Both the position numbers and the translations under genes were made by a program. DNA of 39,068 nucleotides, taken from assembly GCA_937926265.1 (NCBI GenBank), contig CALAZS010000090.1, forward strand, positions 1 through 39,068, given 5' to 3'. Each line of letters begins with the position of its first letter. Within the stretch, counting starts at the first letter, position 1. This stretch comes from an uncultured Gammaproteobacteria bacterium (GTDB taxonomy: Bacteria > Pseudomonadota > Gammaproteobacteria > Chromatiales > Chromatiaceae). The notes beneath the pieces are model-generated. The model saw only the letters and a list, made by a program, of their open reading frames with translations, made no database searches and had not been told where the DNA came from. This document shows positions 32,298 to 39,068 of this stretch, one piece after another.

Positions 32298-32891
32298 ATG
32301 GGCGCAACTGGCGTTGATCTAAAAAGACGCCGAATGCTCTTAACTGCAACCTCTGCAGTCGGAGCTGTCGGTGTAGGCTTTGCAGCCGTTCCCTTTCTCG
32401 CTTCCTGGAATCCAAGTGCCAAAGCCAAGGCCGCCGGTGCTCCAGCCGAAGCAGACATCAGCAAACTTGAACCAGGACAGTTACTGCGTGTGAAATGGCG
32501 TGGTAAACCTGTTTGGGTTATTCGAAGAACAGAGAAAAACCTTGCTGATCTTGAATCCCTGAATGACAATCTTGCTGATCCTGATTCGCTGGTTCCTCAA
32601 CAGCCCGAATACTGCAAAAACAAAAACCGTTCGATCAAGCCTGAATATATGGTCGCGGTAGGTATCTGTACTCACCTGGGTTGTTCTCCTACCTATCGTC
32701 CTGATGTGGCGCCTGCTGATCTGGGGCCGGCATGGAAAGGCGGCTTTTTCTGCCCTTGTCATGGTTCAACATTTGACCTCGCCGGACGCGTTTATTCAGG
32801 TGTTCCAGCGCCAACCAACCTGGTTGTTCCACCGCACCAGTATGTATCTGACAGTGTCATATTGATTGGTGTTGACGGAGGAAATTCATAA
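32298..32891 (+). CDS. petA: Rieske iron-sulfur subunit of cytochrome bc1
   Basis: 197 residues from the ATG at 32298, which has GGGAG nine bases upstream; an earlier frame opening at 32256 lacks support. Residues 8-37 are a twin-arginine-type anchor (KRRRMLLTATSAVGAVGVGF) that stays as a membrane helix. The 2Fe-2S site is C124-T-H126-L-G-C129 and C152-P-C154-H155, with C129/C154 as the disulfide. It takes electrons from quinol at the Qo site and passes them to cytochrome c1. It overlaps petB by one base (TAATG). Confidence 0.96.
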   Translation: MGATGVDLKRRRMLLTATSAVGAVGVGFAAVPFLASWNPSAKAKAAGAPAEADISKLEPGQLLRVKWRGKPVWVIRRTEKNLADLESLNDNLADPDSLVPQQPEYCKNKNRSIKPEYMVAVGICTHLGCSPTYRPDVAPADLGPAWKGGFFCPCHGSTFDLAGRVYSGVPAPTNLVVPPHQYVSDSVILIGVDGGNS

Positions 32892-34120
32892 TGAGTGAAA
32901 AGCAAACTCTCCTTGGCTGGATTGATGATCGTTTCCCGCTGACTAAAGTCTGGAACGAGCATCTGGCCCAATACTACGCACCAAGAAACTTTAACTTCTG
33001 GTATTTCTTTGGCTCACTGGCCCTGCTGGTGCTGGTTAACCAGATTGTTACCGGTATCTGGCTGGCGATGAACTACAAGCCAGATGCAAATCTGGCTTTT
33101 GCTTCTGTCGAGTACATCATGCGTGATGTCGACTGGGGCTGGCTACTTAGATACCTGCATTCAACCGGGGCCTCGGCCTTTTTCGCGGTTATATACCTGC
33201 ATATGTTCCGTGGCCTGATGTACGGTTCGTATCGTAAACCACGTGAATTAATCTGGATCATTGGCGTAATTATTTACCTCGCCATGATGGCAACAGCATT
33301 CATGGGTTACCTGCTGCCATGGGGTCAGATGTCATTCTGGGGTGCCCAGGTTATTGTCAACCTGTTTGCCGCAGTGCCATTTGTTGGTGAAGAGTTGTCT
33401 ATCTGGATTCGCGGTGATTACGTGATCTCGGATGCGACACTGAACCGCTTCTTTGCATTCCACTTCCTGCTGCCATTTGTTCTGGTTGGCCTGGTATTCC
33501 TGCATATTGTTGCTTTGCATAAAGTGGGATCCAACAACCCTGATGGCGTTGAGATCAAGAAAAACAAAGATGAAAATGGAATTCCTAAAGATGGCATTCC
33601 TTTCCATCCTTACTACACGGTTAAGGATATCGTTGGTGTTGTTGGATTCCTGATCATTTTCCTGGGTATCGTTTTCTTTGCTCCGGACTTCTTCGGTCTA
33701 TTCCTGGAAGCACCAAACTTTGAACCGGCTAACCCGTTGAAAACACCTGACCACATTGCGCCTGTCTGGTACTTCACTCCTTTCTACGCAATGTTGCGTG
33801 CGGTACCACCAATGTTTGGTTCGCAGTTCCCGGGTGTTGTGGTTATGTTTGCCGCTATCATCGTGATGTTCTTTCTGCCATGGCTGGATAAGAGCCCGGT
33901 TAAATCGATTCGTTACAAAGGTCCTATCTTCAAAGCTGCTTTGGCGATCTTTGCAGTGACTTTTGTGGTACTGGCTTATCTTGGTCTGAAACCAGCTTCG
34001 CCAATCCTGACCTTGCTGGCACAGATATTTACCGCGCTTTACTTTGCTTTCTTCCTGCTGATGCCTTGGTACAGCAAGATGGACAAAACCAAACCAGAAC
34101 CTGAGAGGGTAACAGGATGA
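32891..34120 (+). CDS. petB: Cytochrome b subunit of bc1
   Basis: 409 residues, full-length fused cytochrome b with eight expected membrane helices. Heme-b ligands are the pairs H90/H104 (RYLHSTGASAFF, IYLHMFRG) and H191/H205 (AFHFLLPF, VFLHIVALH). The Qo-site motif that is PEWY in mitochondria and alphaproteobacteria is PVWY here (291-294). It houses quinol oxidation and quinone reduction in the inner membrane. The stop overlaps petC by four bases (ATGA). Confidence 0.97.
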   Translation: MSEKQTLLGWIDDRFPLTKVWNEHLAQYYAPRNFNFWYFFGSLALLVLVNQIVTGIWLAMNYKPDANLAFASVEYIMRDVDWGWLLRYLHSTGASAFFAVIYLHMFRGLMYGSYRKPRELIWIIGVIIYLAMMATAFMGYLLPWGQMSFWGAQVIVNLFAAVPFVGEELSIWIRGDYVISDATLNRFFAFHFLLPFVLVGLVFLHIVALHKVGSNNPDGVEIKKNKDENGIPKDGIPFHPYYTVKDIVGVVGFLIIFLGIVFFAPDFFGLFLEAPNFEPANPLKTPDHIAPVWYFTPFYAMLRAVPPMFGSQFPGVVVMFAAIIVMFFLPWLDKSPVKSIRYKGPIFKAALAIFAVTFVVLAYLGLKPASPILTLLAQIFTALYFAFFLLMPWYSKMDKTKPEPERVTG

Positions 34121-34869
34121 AAAAATTAATAGCATTTATTTTAATTTCTTTATTGCCTGTGGTTGGCTTTGCTGCCGGAGGTGGCAACGTTCATCTTGAA
34201 GAGGCAAATTATGACCTCACAGACAAGGCATCCTTGCAGCGTGGCGCAAAATATTTTGTTAACTATTGCATGGGTTGTCACTCAGCCAAGTATGTTCGTT
34301 ACGAATCTGTAGCCAAGCATGCAGGCCTGACTGAAGATGAAGTCAAAGATAACCTGATATTCGGCGAATCCAAGAAAATCGGTCAGCAGATGATCAGCGC
34401 TATTGATTCAAATGATGCATCACGCTGGTTTGGTACTGCAGTACCTGATTTGACTCTTACCGCACGTTTGAAACATGGTGGTGGAGACTGGATTTATAGT
34501 TATCTGAAAGGTTTCTATCAGGATGAGTCACGTCCAACAGGCGTAAATAATACTGTATTCCCTGATGTTGGTATGCCTCATGTGTTGATCGATCTGCAGG
34601 GCTTGCAGAAAGCCAATTTCAAGATTGAAACAGATGCAGATGGTAATGAGCATAAAGTCTTTGAAGGATTTGAGCAGGTTTCCGAGGGTTCAATGTCAGC
34701 TGAAGAGTATGACACCATGGTTCGTGACCTGACCAATTTCATGGTGTGGGCCTCAGAGCCAATGAAACTCGAACGCCAGCGTTTGGGCTTTTGGGTTATC
34801 GGATTCCTGGTAATCCTGTTTGTTCTGGCTTACCTGCTTAAGAAGGAATACTGGAAAGACATTCATTGA
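34117..34869 (+). CDS. petC: Cytochrome c1
   Basis: 250 residues. A signal peptide (MKKLIAFILISLLPVVGFAA) sends it to the periplasm. The c-type heme site is C51-M-G-C54-H55, and WIYSYLKGFYQDESRPTGVN is a cytochrome c1 hallmark. A C-terminal membrane helix (about 225-243, FWVIGFLVILFVLAYLL) anchors it. It passes electrons from the Rieske subunit to a soluble or membrane cytochrome c. It ends the petABC operon and is followed by a terminator. Confidence 0.96.
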   Translation: MKKLIAFILISLLPVVGFAAGGGNVHLEEANYDLTDKASLQRGAKYFVNYCMGCHSAKYVRYESVAKHAGLTEDEVKDNLIFGESKKIGQQMISAIDSNDASRWFGTAVPDLTLTARLKHGGGDWIYSYLKGFYQDESRPTGVNNTVFPDVGMPHVLIDLQGLQKANFKIETDADGNEHKVFEGFEQVSEGSMSAEEYDTMVRDLTNFMVWASEPMKLERQRLGFWVIGFLVILFVLAYLLKKEYWKDIH

Positions 34870-34897
34870 TTAGTCAGCTCCGATAATCAATCAAACG

Positions 34898-34937
34898 AAA
34901 AAGGCATGCAGTTATCTGGTATACTGTATGCCTTTTT
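34898..34937 (+). terminator. Rho-independent terminator after petC
   Basis: aaaaaggcatgcagt and actgtatgccttttt form a 15-bp stem with one G-U pair around a 10-nt loop. The stem's descending arm ends in five T residues, with A residues opposite, so it could act in both directions. It lies 28 bases after the petC stop and separates petABC from sspAB. Confidence 0.85.
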
Positions 34938-35030
34938 GCATTTTCATTTATCAGATATAGCAGGGTTTTGTAGTATAAATCACTGTTTCTAGCTGAAAGT
35001 TCAAGATTCAATAAGTTCAGGAGAAATTGA

Positions 35031-35657
35031 ATGGCTGTTGTGGCAAATAAACGATCAGTAATGACTCTTTACTCGGATCCAACCTGTATCCATAGCCATA
35101 GGGTACGTTTTGTATTGGCCGAAAAAAATGTCACTGTTGAAATTATTGACTCTGATCCTTTAAACCCGCCTGAGGATGTAGTTGACTTAAACCCTTATGC
35201 TTCGTTGCCGACCATTCTGGACAGGGATCTTACACTCTACGATTCAAGAATTATCATGGAGTACCTGGATGAGCGGTTTCCACATCCACCTCTTTTACCG
35301 GTAGACCCCGTCAATCGTGCTGCGTCACGTTTGTATTTACACAGGGTTGATAATGACTGGTATACCAAGGTGGAGATCATCGTGAAAGGCGGCAAGGCGG
35401 CCACCGCGGCCAGAAAGGAATTACGCGAAAGCCTGATAACCACTGTGCCGGTTTTTGAAGCGATGGATTACTTCATGAGTGAAAGCTTCTCAATTGTAGA
35501 CGCCAGTATAGCGCCATTGCTCTGGCGTTTGCCTGTATTAGGTATTGAATTGCCTGCGGCAGCAAACAAAAAAGTTGAAGCTTATGCTGAACGTATTTTC
35601 GAAAGGGAAACTTTTAGAAAAAGCCTTTCCGAAGAAGAACTGGAAATGCGTCCCTAA
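35031..35657 (+). CDS. sspA: Stringent starvation protein A
   Basis: 208 residues, a glutathione-S-transferase fold. The N-terminal thioredoxin-like domain has MTLYSDPTCIHSHRVRFVLA and YASLPTILDRDLTLYDSRII, and the helical C-terminal domain has IVDASIAPLLWRLPVLGIEL. SspA binds RNA polymerase, not glutathione, and in E. coli and relatives supports stationary-phase, acid-stress and virulence gene expression. It has its own upstream region of about 90 bases after the petC terminator. sspB follows 11 bases later. Confidence 0.95.
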   Translation: MAVVANKRSVMTLYSDPTCIHSHRVRFVLAEKNVTVEIIDSDPLNPPEDVVDLNPYASLPTILDRDLTLYDSRIIMEYLDERFPHPPLLPVDPVNRAASRLYLHRVDNDWYTKVEIIVKGGKAATAARKELRESLITTVPVFEAMDYFMSESFSIVDASIAPLLWRLPVLGIELPAAANKKVEAYAERIFERETFRKSLSEEELEMRP

Positions 35658-35668
35658 GTTAAATCTCA

Positions 35669-36124
35669 ATGACCTCTAACAGACCTTATCTGATTCGGGC
35701 TCTATACGAATGGTTGATTGATAATTCGTTAACACCACATCTGCTGGTTGATGCTGAACACGAGAATGTTGAGGTTCCGCAGCAGTTTGTCGAGGACGGC
35801 AGGATAGTGCTTAACATCAATCCTTCTGCTGTTATAGATCTTAGGCTTGATAATGACATGATCAGTTTTAATGCCAGGTTTGGTGGTAAGGAAACTGATG
35901 TTTTTGTCCCGCCCCTGGCAGTAATGGGGATTTATGCCAGGGAAAACGGCCGGGGAATGTTGTTTCCTGATGAGCCGACTGATGAATCGGAAGACGCTTC
36001 GGACTCATACCCGGATGATACTGATCCAGATGATAATGGCCCATCTGATACGCCAACTGCAGGATCTAAATCCAGTTCTAAAAAGGGCCCAAAGGGAAGA
36101 CCTTCTTTAAAAATCGTCAAGTAA
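35669..36124 (+). CDS. sspB: ClpXP specificity-enhancing factor SspB
   Basis: 151 residues. The N-terminal substrate-binding domain (about 1-110) begins RPYLIRALYEWLIDNSLTPH and has VPPLAVMGIYARENGRGM. A flexible acidic linker follows, then the ClpX-docking tail GRPSLKIVK, close to the E. coli tail RPALRVVK. It brings ssrA-tagged and other substrates to ClpXP. Second gene of the sspA operon; convergent with the DUF3301 gene only nine bases away. Confidence 0.95.
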   Translation: MTSNRPYLIRALYEWLIDNSLTPHLLVDAEHENVEVPQQFVEDGRIVLNINPSAVIDLRLDNDMISFNARFGGKETDVFVPPLAVMGIYARENGRGMLFPDEPTDESEDASDSYPDDTDPDDNGPSDTPTAGSKSSSKKGPKGRPSLKIVK

Positions 36125-36133
36125 TCAGTTTGA

Positions 36134-36634
36134 TCAGTTGACGTTATTATCCTGCCCGCTGTTTTTTCGTATAGGAATAATTGTGCCAGCCTGAGTTTTA
36201 GCCGGTTGGGTTTTAGCTGGTTGGGTTTTAGCCGGTTGGGCTTTATTAGGCTGGGGCTTGCCAAAACCGGAACCAGGGCCAAAATCGGAATTGGAATCGG
36301 AATTGGAATCAGATTGGATGGGCGTGTTCACATCGATAATAGAAAAGTCGAAATCAAGAAATTCCAGCTCGATGCCAATTAAAGCCACTTGTCCTGAAAG
36401 GCGCTCATCGCCGTTTCGACTGAAGTCAAAGTCATAAACCCTGCGAAACCGCAGTCCCTGTTCCGGCCAGCGTATGCCAAATTTGCTTAAAACCACCGAT
36501 TCATCAAGAAACTGCACACCATATTTTTCACTGGCCTGTCGACAGATTTCAACTGCAAACTCTCTAGCCCTGGAACTGTCAAGCCAGAACCAGGCAATAG
36601 CCACAAGTAAGATTATTAAGATAAATCCGGACAC
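36134..36634 (-). CDS. DUF3301 membrane-anchored protein with a low-complexity tail
   Basis: 166 residues. One N-terminal membrane helix (about 3-18, GFILIILLVAIAWFWLDS) is followed by the DUF3301 core: SRAREFAVEICRQASEKYGV, QFLDESVVL and RRVYDFDFSRNGDERLSGQV, ending with GIELEFLDF. Function is unknown. The last 60 residues are repetitive: Ser-Asp-Ser-Asn repeats and Gln-Pro-Ala-Lys-Thr repeats, encoded by in-frame 12- and 15-nt tandem DNA repeats. The core family is about 100 residues, so the tail is an addition. Confidence 0.85.
   Translation of the reverse strand: MSGFILIILLVAIAWFWLDSSRAREFAVEICRQASEKYGVQFLDESVVLSKFGIRWPEQGLRFRRVYDFDFSRNGDERLSGQVALIGIELEFLDFDFSIIDVNTPIQSDSNSDSNSDFGPGSGFGKPQPNKAQPAKTQPAKTQPAKTQAGTIIPIRKNSGQDNNVN
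36195..36254. repeat. In-frame tandem repeat, 15 nt x 4, in the DUF3301 gene
   Basis: gttttagccggttgg, gttttagctggttgg, gttttagccggttgg and the diverged gctttattaggctgg start at 36195, 36210, 36225 and 36240. They encode the Lys-Thr-Gln-Pro-Ala tail. A nearby 12-nt unit (tcggaattggaa at 36285 and 36297) encodes the Ser/Asp/Asn repeat. Confidence 0.9.
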
Positions 36635-36733
36635 ATTAAAAACGATAATTGGATAATAAGTTGATAATAGCAGGTGATCACAGGACGGTAAAAAAGCTAC
36701 AATACATCATCTAAAACAGCTACGAATTTCACC

Positions 36734-36973
36734 ATGGCATTTATCGACCGAATAGATATACGTTTCCTTGTTATTGCTTCCCTGCTTCTGGGGCTTGCCC
36801 CTTTTGTACCGGAGCCTCATATATGGGAAAAATTAAAGATGCTGGCAGCAGGTACACTGTCCAAGCCAATTGATATTTTTGACCTGTTTCTTCATGGCAT
36901 ACCTTGGGTGCTTTTGATTTTGAAGCTGGTAAGAATGGCGACCGCAGGCAAGTCACCAGACTCTACCAACTGA
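36734..36973 (+). CDS. Small two-helix membrane protein of unknown function
   Basis: 79 residues. Two hydrophobic segments (about 11-26, FLVIASLLLGLAPFVP, and 53-66, GIPWVLLILKLV) flank an amphipathic part with LSKPIDIFDLFLHG. Similar short proteins in gammaproteobacteria are often auto-labelled RND transporter, which their size does not support. It is divergent from the DUF3301 gene and convergent with fetB, eight bases away. Confidence 0.75.
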   Translation: MAFIDRIDIRFLVIASLLLGLAPFVPEPHIWEKLKMLAAGTLSKPIDIFDLFLHGIPWVLLILKLVRMATAGKSPDSTN

Positions 36974-36981
36974 ACTCCAGG

Positions 36982-37788
36982 TCAGCTTTTATCAGAAGAT
37001 TTGAGCCGATCCAGGCGCAAACGCTGTCGATCATCAAATAATCGTCTTGAGCCAATCCATACTGCGGTGACACTGCCCAGGCCGGTGCCGGCTGCTATCA
37101 GGAAAAGTATCATCAGCTGGTACTTTGCCGCTTCCATCGGTGGGCTGCCAGCCAGAATCTGACCAGTCATCATGCCCGGTAAACTGACAATGCCTGCGGT
37201 GGTCATGGCATTAATGATAGGAATCAGGCCGGCTTTTAATGCGCTACGCCGGATCGAATTGATTGATGACTGCCATGTCTCGCCAAGCATTAGCCTTGCT
37301 TCAATTACTCCTCTTTGATCATGTGCCATATTCGTCAGGTTATTCAATGCAATAGCAATACCGCTCATGGTGTTACCCAAAAGCATACCAAGCAGAGGAA
37401 TCAGGTACTGTGGGGTATACCAGGGATCGATTTGAATGATGGTAAACATCGCCAGTAATGTAATACTGAAGGAAGACAGGAACATTGAGCTGGTTCCAAT
37501 CCCCAAAGACCACCAACCCCTGAAACGACGGTTTTGCCTGGCCATAACCTCGTAACCGGCAACCATCAACATGATAAATGAAATCAGTGTTACAAGCGGA
37601 ATCGATACCTGGTTGAACAGTTGCTTCAATACAAGGCCGAGCAAAGTCAGTTGAATGGCGCTTCTTGCAGCAGCAATATAAAGCGATTGTGTAATGCCAA
37701 GCTGCAGGTGCCATGATAACAGGCCAAGCAAGATGACGAGGAAAGCAGCCAGTGATAAATCGAAAACACTAAGTGAAACCAGTTCCAT
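36982..37788 (-). CDS. fetB: Iron/metal export ABC permease FetB (UPF0014)
   Basis: 268 residues with about seven membrane helices. Family features are SAIQLTLLGLVLKQLF, the cytoplasmic coupling segment VIEARLMLGETWQSSI, and GIVSLPGMMTGQILAGSPP followed by EAAKYQLMILFLIA. E. coli FetAB exports iron and protects against peroxide stress. It starts two bases after the fetA stop, so the two are one unit. Confidence 0.9.
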   Translation of the reverse strand: MELVSLSVFDLSLAAFLVILLGLLSWHLQLGITQSLYIAAARSAIQLTLLGLVLKQLFNQVSIPLVTLISFIMLMVAGYEVMARQNRRFRGWWSLGIGTSSMFLSSFSITLLAMFTIIQIDPWYTPQYLIPLLGMLLGNTMSGIAIALNNLTNMAHDQRGVIEARLMLGETWQSSINSIRRSALKAGLIPIINAMTTAGIVSLPGMMTGQILAGSPPMEAAKYQLMILFLIAAGTGLGSVTAVWIGSRRLFDDRQRLRLDRLKSSDKS

Positions 37789-37790
37789 GC

Positions 37791-38372
37791 TTAGTCTTCC
37801 TCAAGGCCATTACTGTCTATGCGATAACTCCTATCAGCTATACGCTGACGTTGCTCTTTATCGTGAGTAACCCAGATAACGGCAAGGCCTTCGGCACATT
37901 TATTAGCAATCAGCTTTTCAACCCTGAGTGTATTTTCATGGTCCAGGTTGGCCGTGGTTTCATCCATCAATAAAATTCCGGGTTTACGGTCAAGTGCTCT
38001 GAGTAATGCAAGGCGTTGTTTTTCTCCGGTTGAAAGCCTGCTGATATCCCAGTTTATGATTTCATTGCTAAGCCCAAGTGCTTCAGCATCAATGTCGTGA
38101 GTGAAGTGCTGTTTTACCTGGTCTGACCACCAGTGGCTTTCAGCTGGAAGATAAATAATATTCTCCCGCCACTGGTTTGCCGGTAATGAATCCCTGTTTT
38201 GATTGTTGAGTTCAATATTAGCGGTATTGGTATCTAGGTCAGCAATTGCACGTAACAGCAAGGTTTTACCGCTACCGGATTCGCCGTAAATGGCAATGCA
38301 CTGTCCGGGTAACAGCTCAAGAAAATCAATTTCTGGCAATAAACTTGAGCTGAGGTTGCGAATTGTCAGCAT
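37791..38372 (-). CDS. fetA: ABC transporter ATPase FetA
   Basis: 193 residues, shorter than E. coli FetA (225). Walker A is GESGSGKT near residue 30; the signature is LSTGEKQRLALLRAL, with Thr in place of the usual first Gly of LSGGE; Walker B is ILLMDETTANLD; the switch His is in VIWVTHDKEQ. The role follows from fetB immediately downstream. The start overlaps the trmB stop by seven bases, suggesting a trmB–fetA–fetB transcript. Confidence 0.88.
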   Translation of the reverse strand: MLTIRNLSSSLLPEIDFLELLPGQCIAIYGESGSGKTLLLRAIADLDTNTANIELNNQNRDSLPANQWRENIIYLPAESHWWSDQVKQHFTHDIDAEALGLSNEIINWDISRLSTGEKQRLALLRALDRKPGILLMDETTANLDHENTLRVEKLIANKCAEGLAVIWVTHDKEQRQRIADRSYRIDSNGLEED

Positions 38373-39052
38373 CGGGTTGCCATGATGTCCCAGACACCAT
38401 GTCCCAGTTTTTGACCACGTTGCTCAAACTTGGTTATTGGGCGGTGGTCGGGCCTGGGAATATAGCCATCAGGGGAGTCTATTGAAAAAGCCGAATGCGG
38501 CCTGATGACTTCAAGCATGTGTTCAGCATAATTTTGCCAGTCTGTTGCAGCATGAAAAAAGCCATTTTGACAAATAACGCCGGCTAGTAAATCAAGAAAC
38601 TTTGGTTGAACGATTCGCCGTTTGTGATGACGTTTTTTATGCCAGGGATCCGGAAAAAATAATTGCACGCCCTGTAAAGAGCCAGGTGCAATGCAGTTTT
38701 TCAAAACATCTATTGCATCATGGCTGATTATGCGAATATTGCTGAGTTGCAGTTTTTCAATCTGAATCAATAGATGACCAACACCGGGACGGTGTACTTC
38801 AATACCCAGGTAATTCGTTTCCGGATTATGAAGCGCCATTTCGGCAAGTGAATCGCCATTGCCGAAACCTATCTCCAGAATCACAGGGTTATCGTTACCA
38901 AACAGATTACGAAAATTTAACTGCTCGGGTTGATAATCGATACCGTATTGTGGCCAAACGGTTTCAAAAGCTTTTTGCTGGCCGGGGGTTAATCTACCCT
39001 GCCTTAAAACGAAGCTTTTAATTTCCCGGAGTTTTTTTGCAGTGTTTTCCAT
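38366..39052 (-). CDS. trmB: tRNA (guanine-N7-)-methyltransferase
   Basis: 228 residues. It methylates G46 in the variable loop of tRNA with S-adenosylmethionine. The SAM-binding motif is VILEIGFGNGDSLAEMA, and the TrmB-specific LFFPDPWHKKRHHKRRIVQ and C-terminal ITKFEQRGQKLGHGVWD are present. The whole gene appears to be inside the window: the ATG is 16 bases from the right edge, though its promoter region is cut off. Confidence 0.96.
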   Translation of the reverse strand: MENTAKKLREIKSFVLRQGRLTPGQQKAFETVWPQYGIDYQPEQLNFRNLFGNDNPVILEIGFGNGDSLAEMALHNPETNYLGIEVHRPGVGHLLIQIEKLQLSNIRIISHDAIDVLKNCIAPGSLQGVQLFFPDPWHKKRHHKRRIVQPKFLDLLAGVICQNGFFHAATDWQNYAEHMLEVIRPHSAFSIDSPDGYIPRPDHRPITKFEQRGQKLGHGVWDIMATRC

Positions 39053-39068
39053 TAGAATTTTTTAATGG

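Noticed and set aside
36734..36973. RND transporter label for the 79-residue protein
   Set aside because: RND pumps are about 1000 residues with 12 helices; a two-helix peptide cannot be one.

Overview
The window is core chromosome of a gammaproteobacterium outside the Enterobacterales, of moderate GC by eye. The evidence is gene content and order: rpoN–hpf–ptsN with lptB/lptA/lptC/kdsC/kdsD, mlaFEDCB–murA–hisGDC, a DegS/AlgW-type protease, and petABC–sspAB follow each other much as in Pseudomonas and related lineages. HPr kinase, a mannose-type EIIA and a short HisG argue against enterics. I see no phage, insertion sequence, CRISPR array, tRNA or rRNA, and no gap above 300 bases lacks a gene.

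Layout. 1–7.4 kb is mixed: an edge-truncated TraB/PrgY-type membrane protein, a helical protein of unknown function followed by a single-domain response regulator, a very large FAD/Fe-S oxidase (1294 aa) on the minus strand, a YbeL-like zinc-ribbon protein, and a small Met/Gln-rich secreted protein. From 20.9 kb down to 7.5 kb on the minus strand lies a long co-directional array: a Ca/Na-type exchanger, KDO synthesis (kdsD, kdsC), LPS export (lptC, lptA, lptB), sigma-54 (rpoN), hibernation factor (hpf), a regulatory phosphotransferase set (ptsN, hprK, rapZ, EIIA-Man, HPr, EI), the Mg transporter mgtE and a spermidine-synthase-fold protein. From 21.3 kb the plus strand carries a DUF72-like protein, the Mla phospholipid transport operon, murA and hisGDC, then a small two-helix membrane protein behind a strong sigma-70-like promoter. 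A degS-type protease is on the minus strand. NIF3, a small acidic protein, the cytochrome bc1 operon petABC (closed by a clear terminator) and sspAB follow on the plus strand. The right end has a DUF3301 protein, a small membrane protein, and trmB–fetA–fetB on the minus strand.

How it works together. Much of the window concerns the cell envelope: KDO synthesis, LPS export, outer-membrane lipid asymmetry, the first committed peptidoglycan step (MurA), and a periplasmic stress protease. The PTS block has every soluble phosphocarrier plus HPr kinase and RapZ but no sugar permease here, so it looks regulatory. petABC supplies respiratory complex III.

Most unusual structure. Short tandem duplications recur at gene junctions and inside genes. 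In most of the non-coding cases the period is 14, 16 or 17 nt, and at five gene ends the repeat contains or directly abuts the stop codon; repeats inside genes have periods 12, 15 or 18, which keep the frame. At three ends the repeated stop falls in all three frames. I see no convincing new multi-gene system; the best other leads are the unknown protein/response-regulator pair, structured leaders before petA and murA, and several small uncharacterised proteins.
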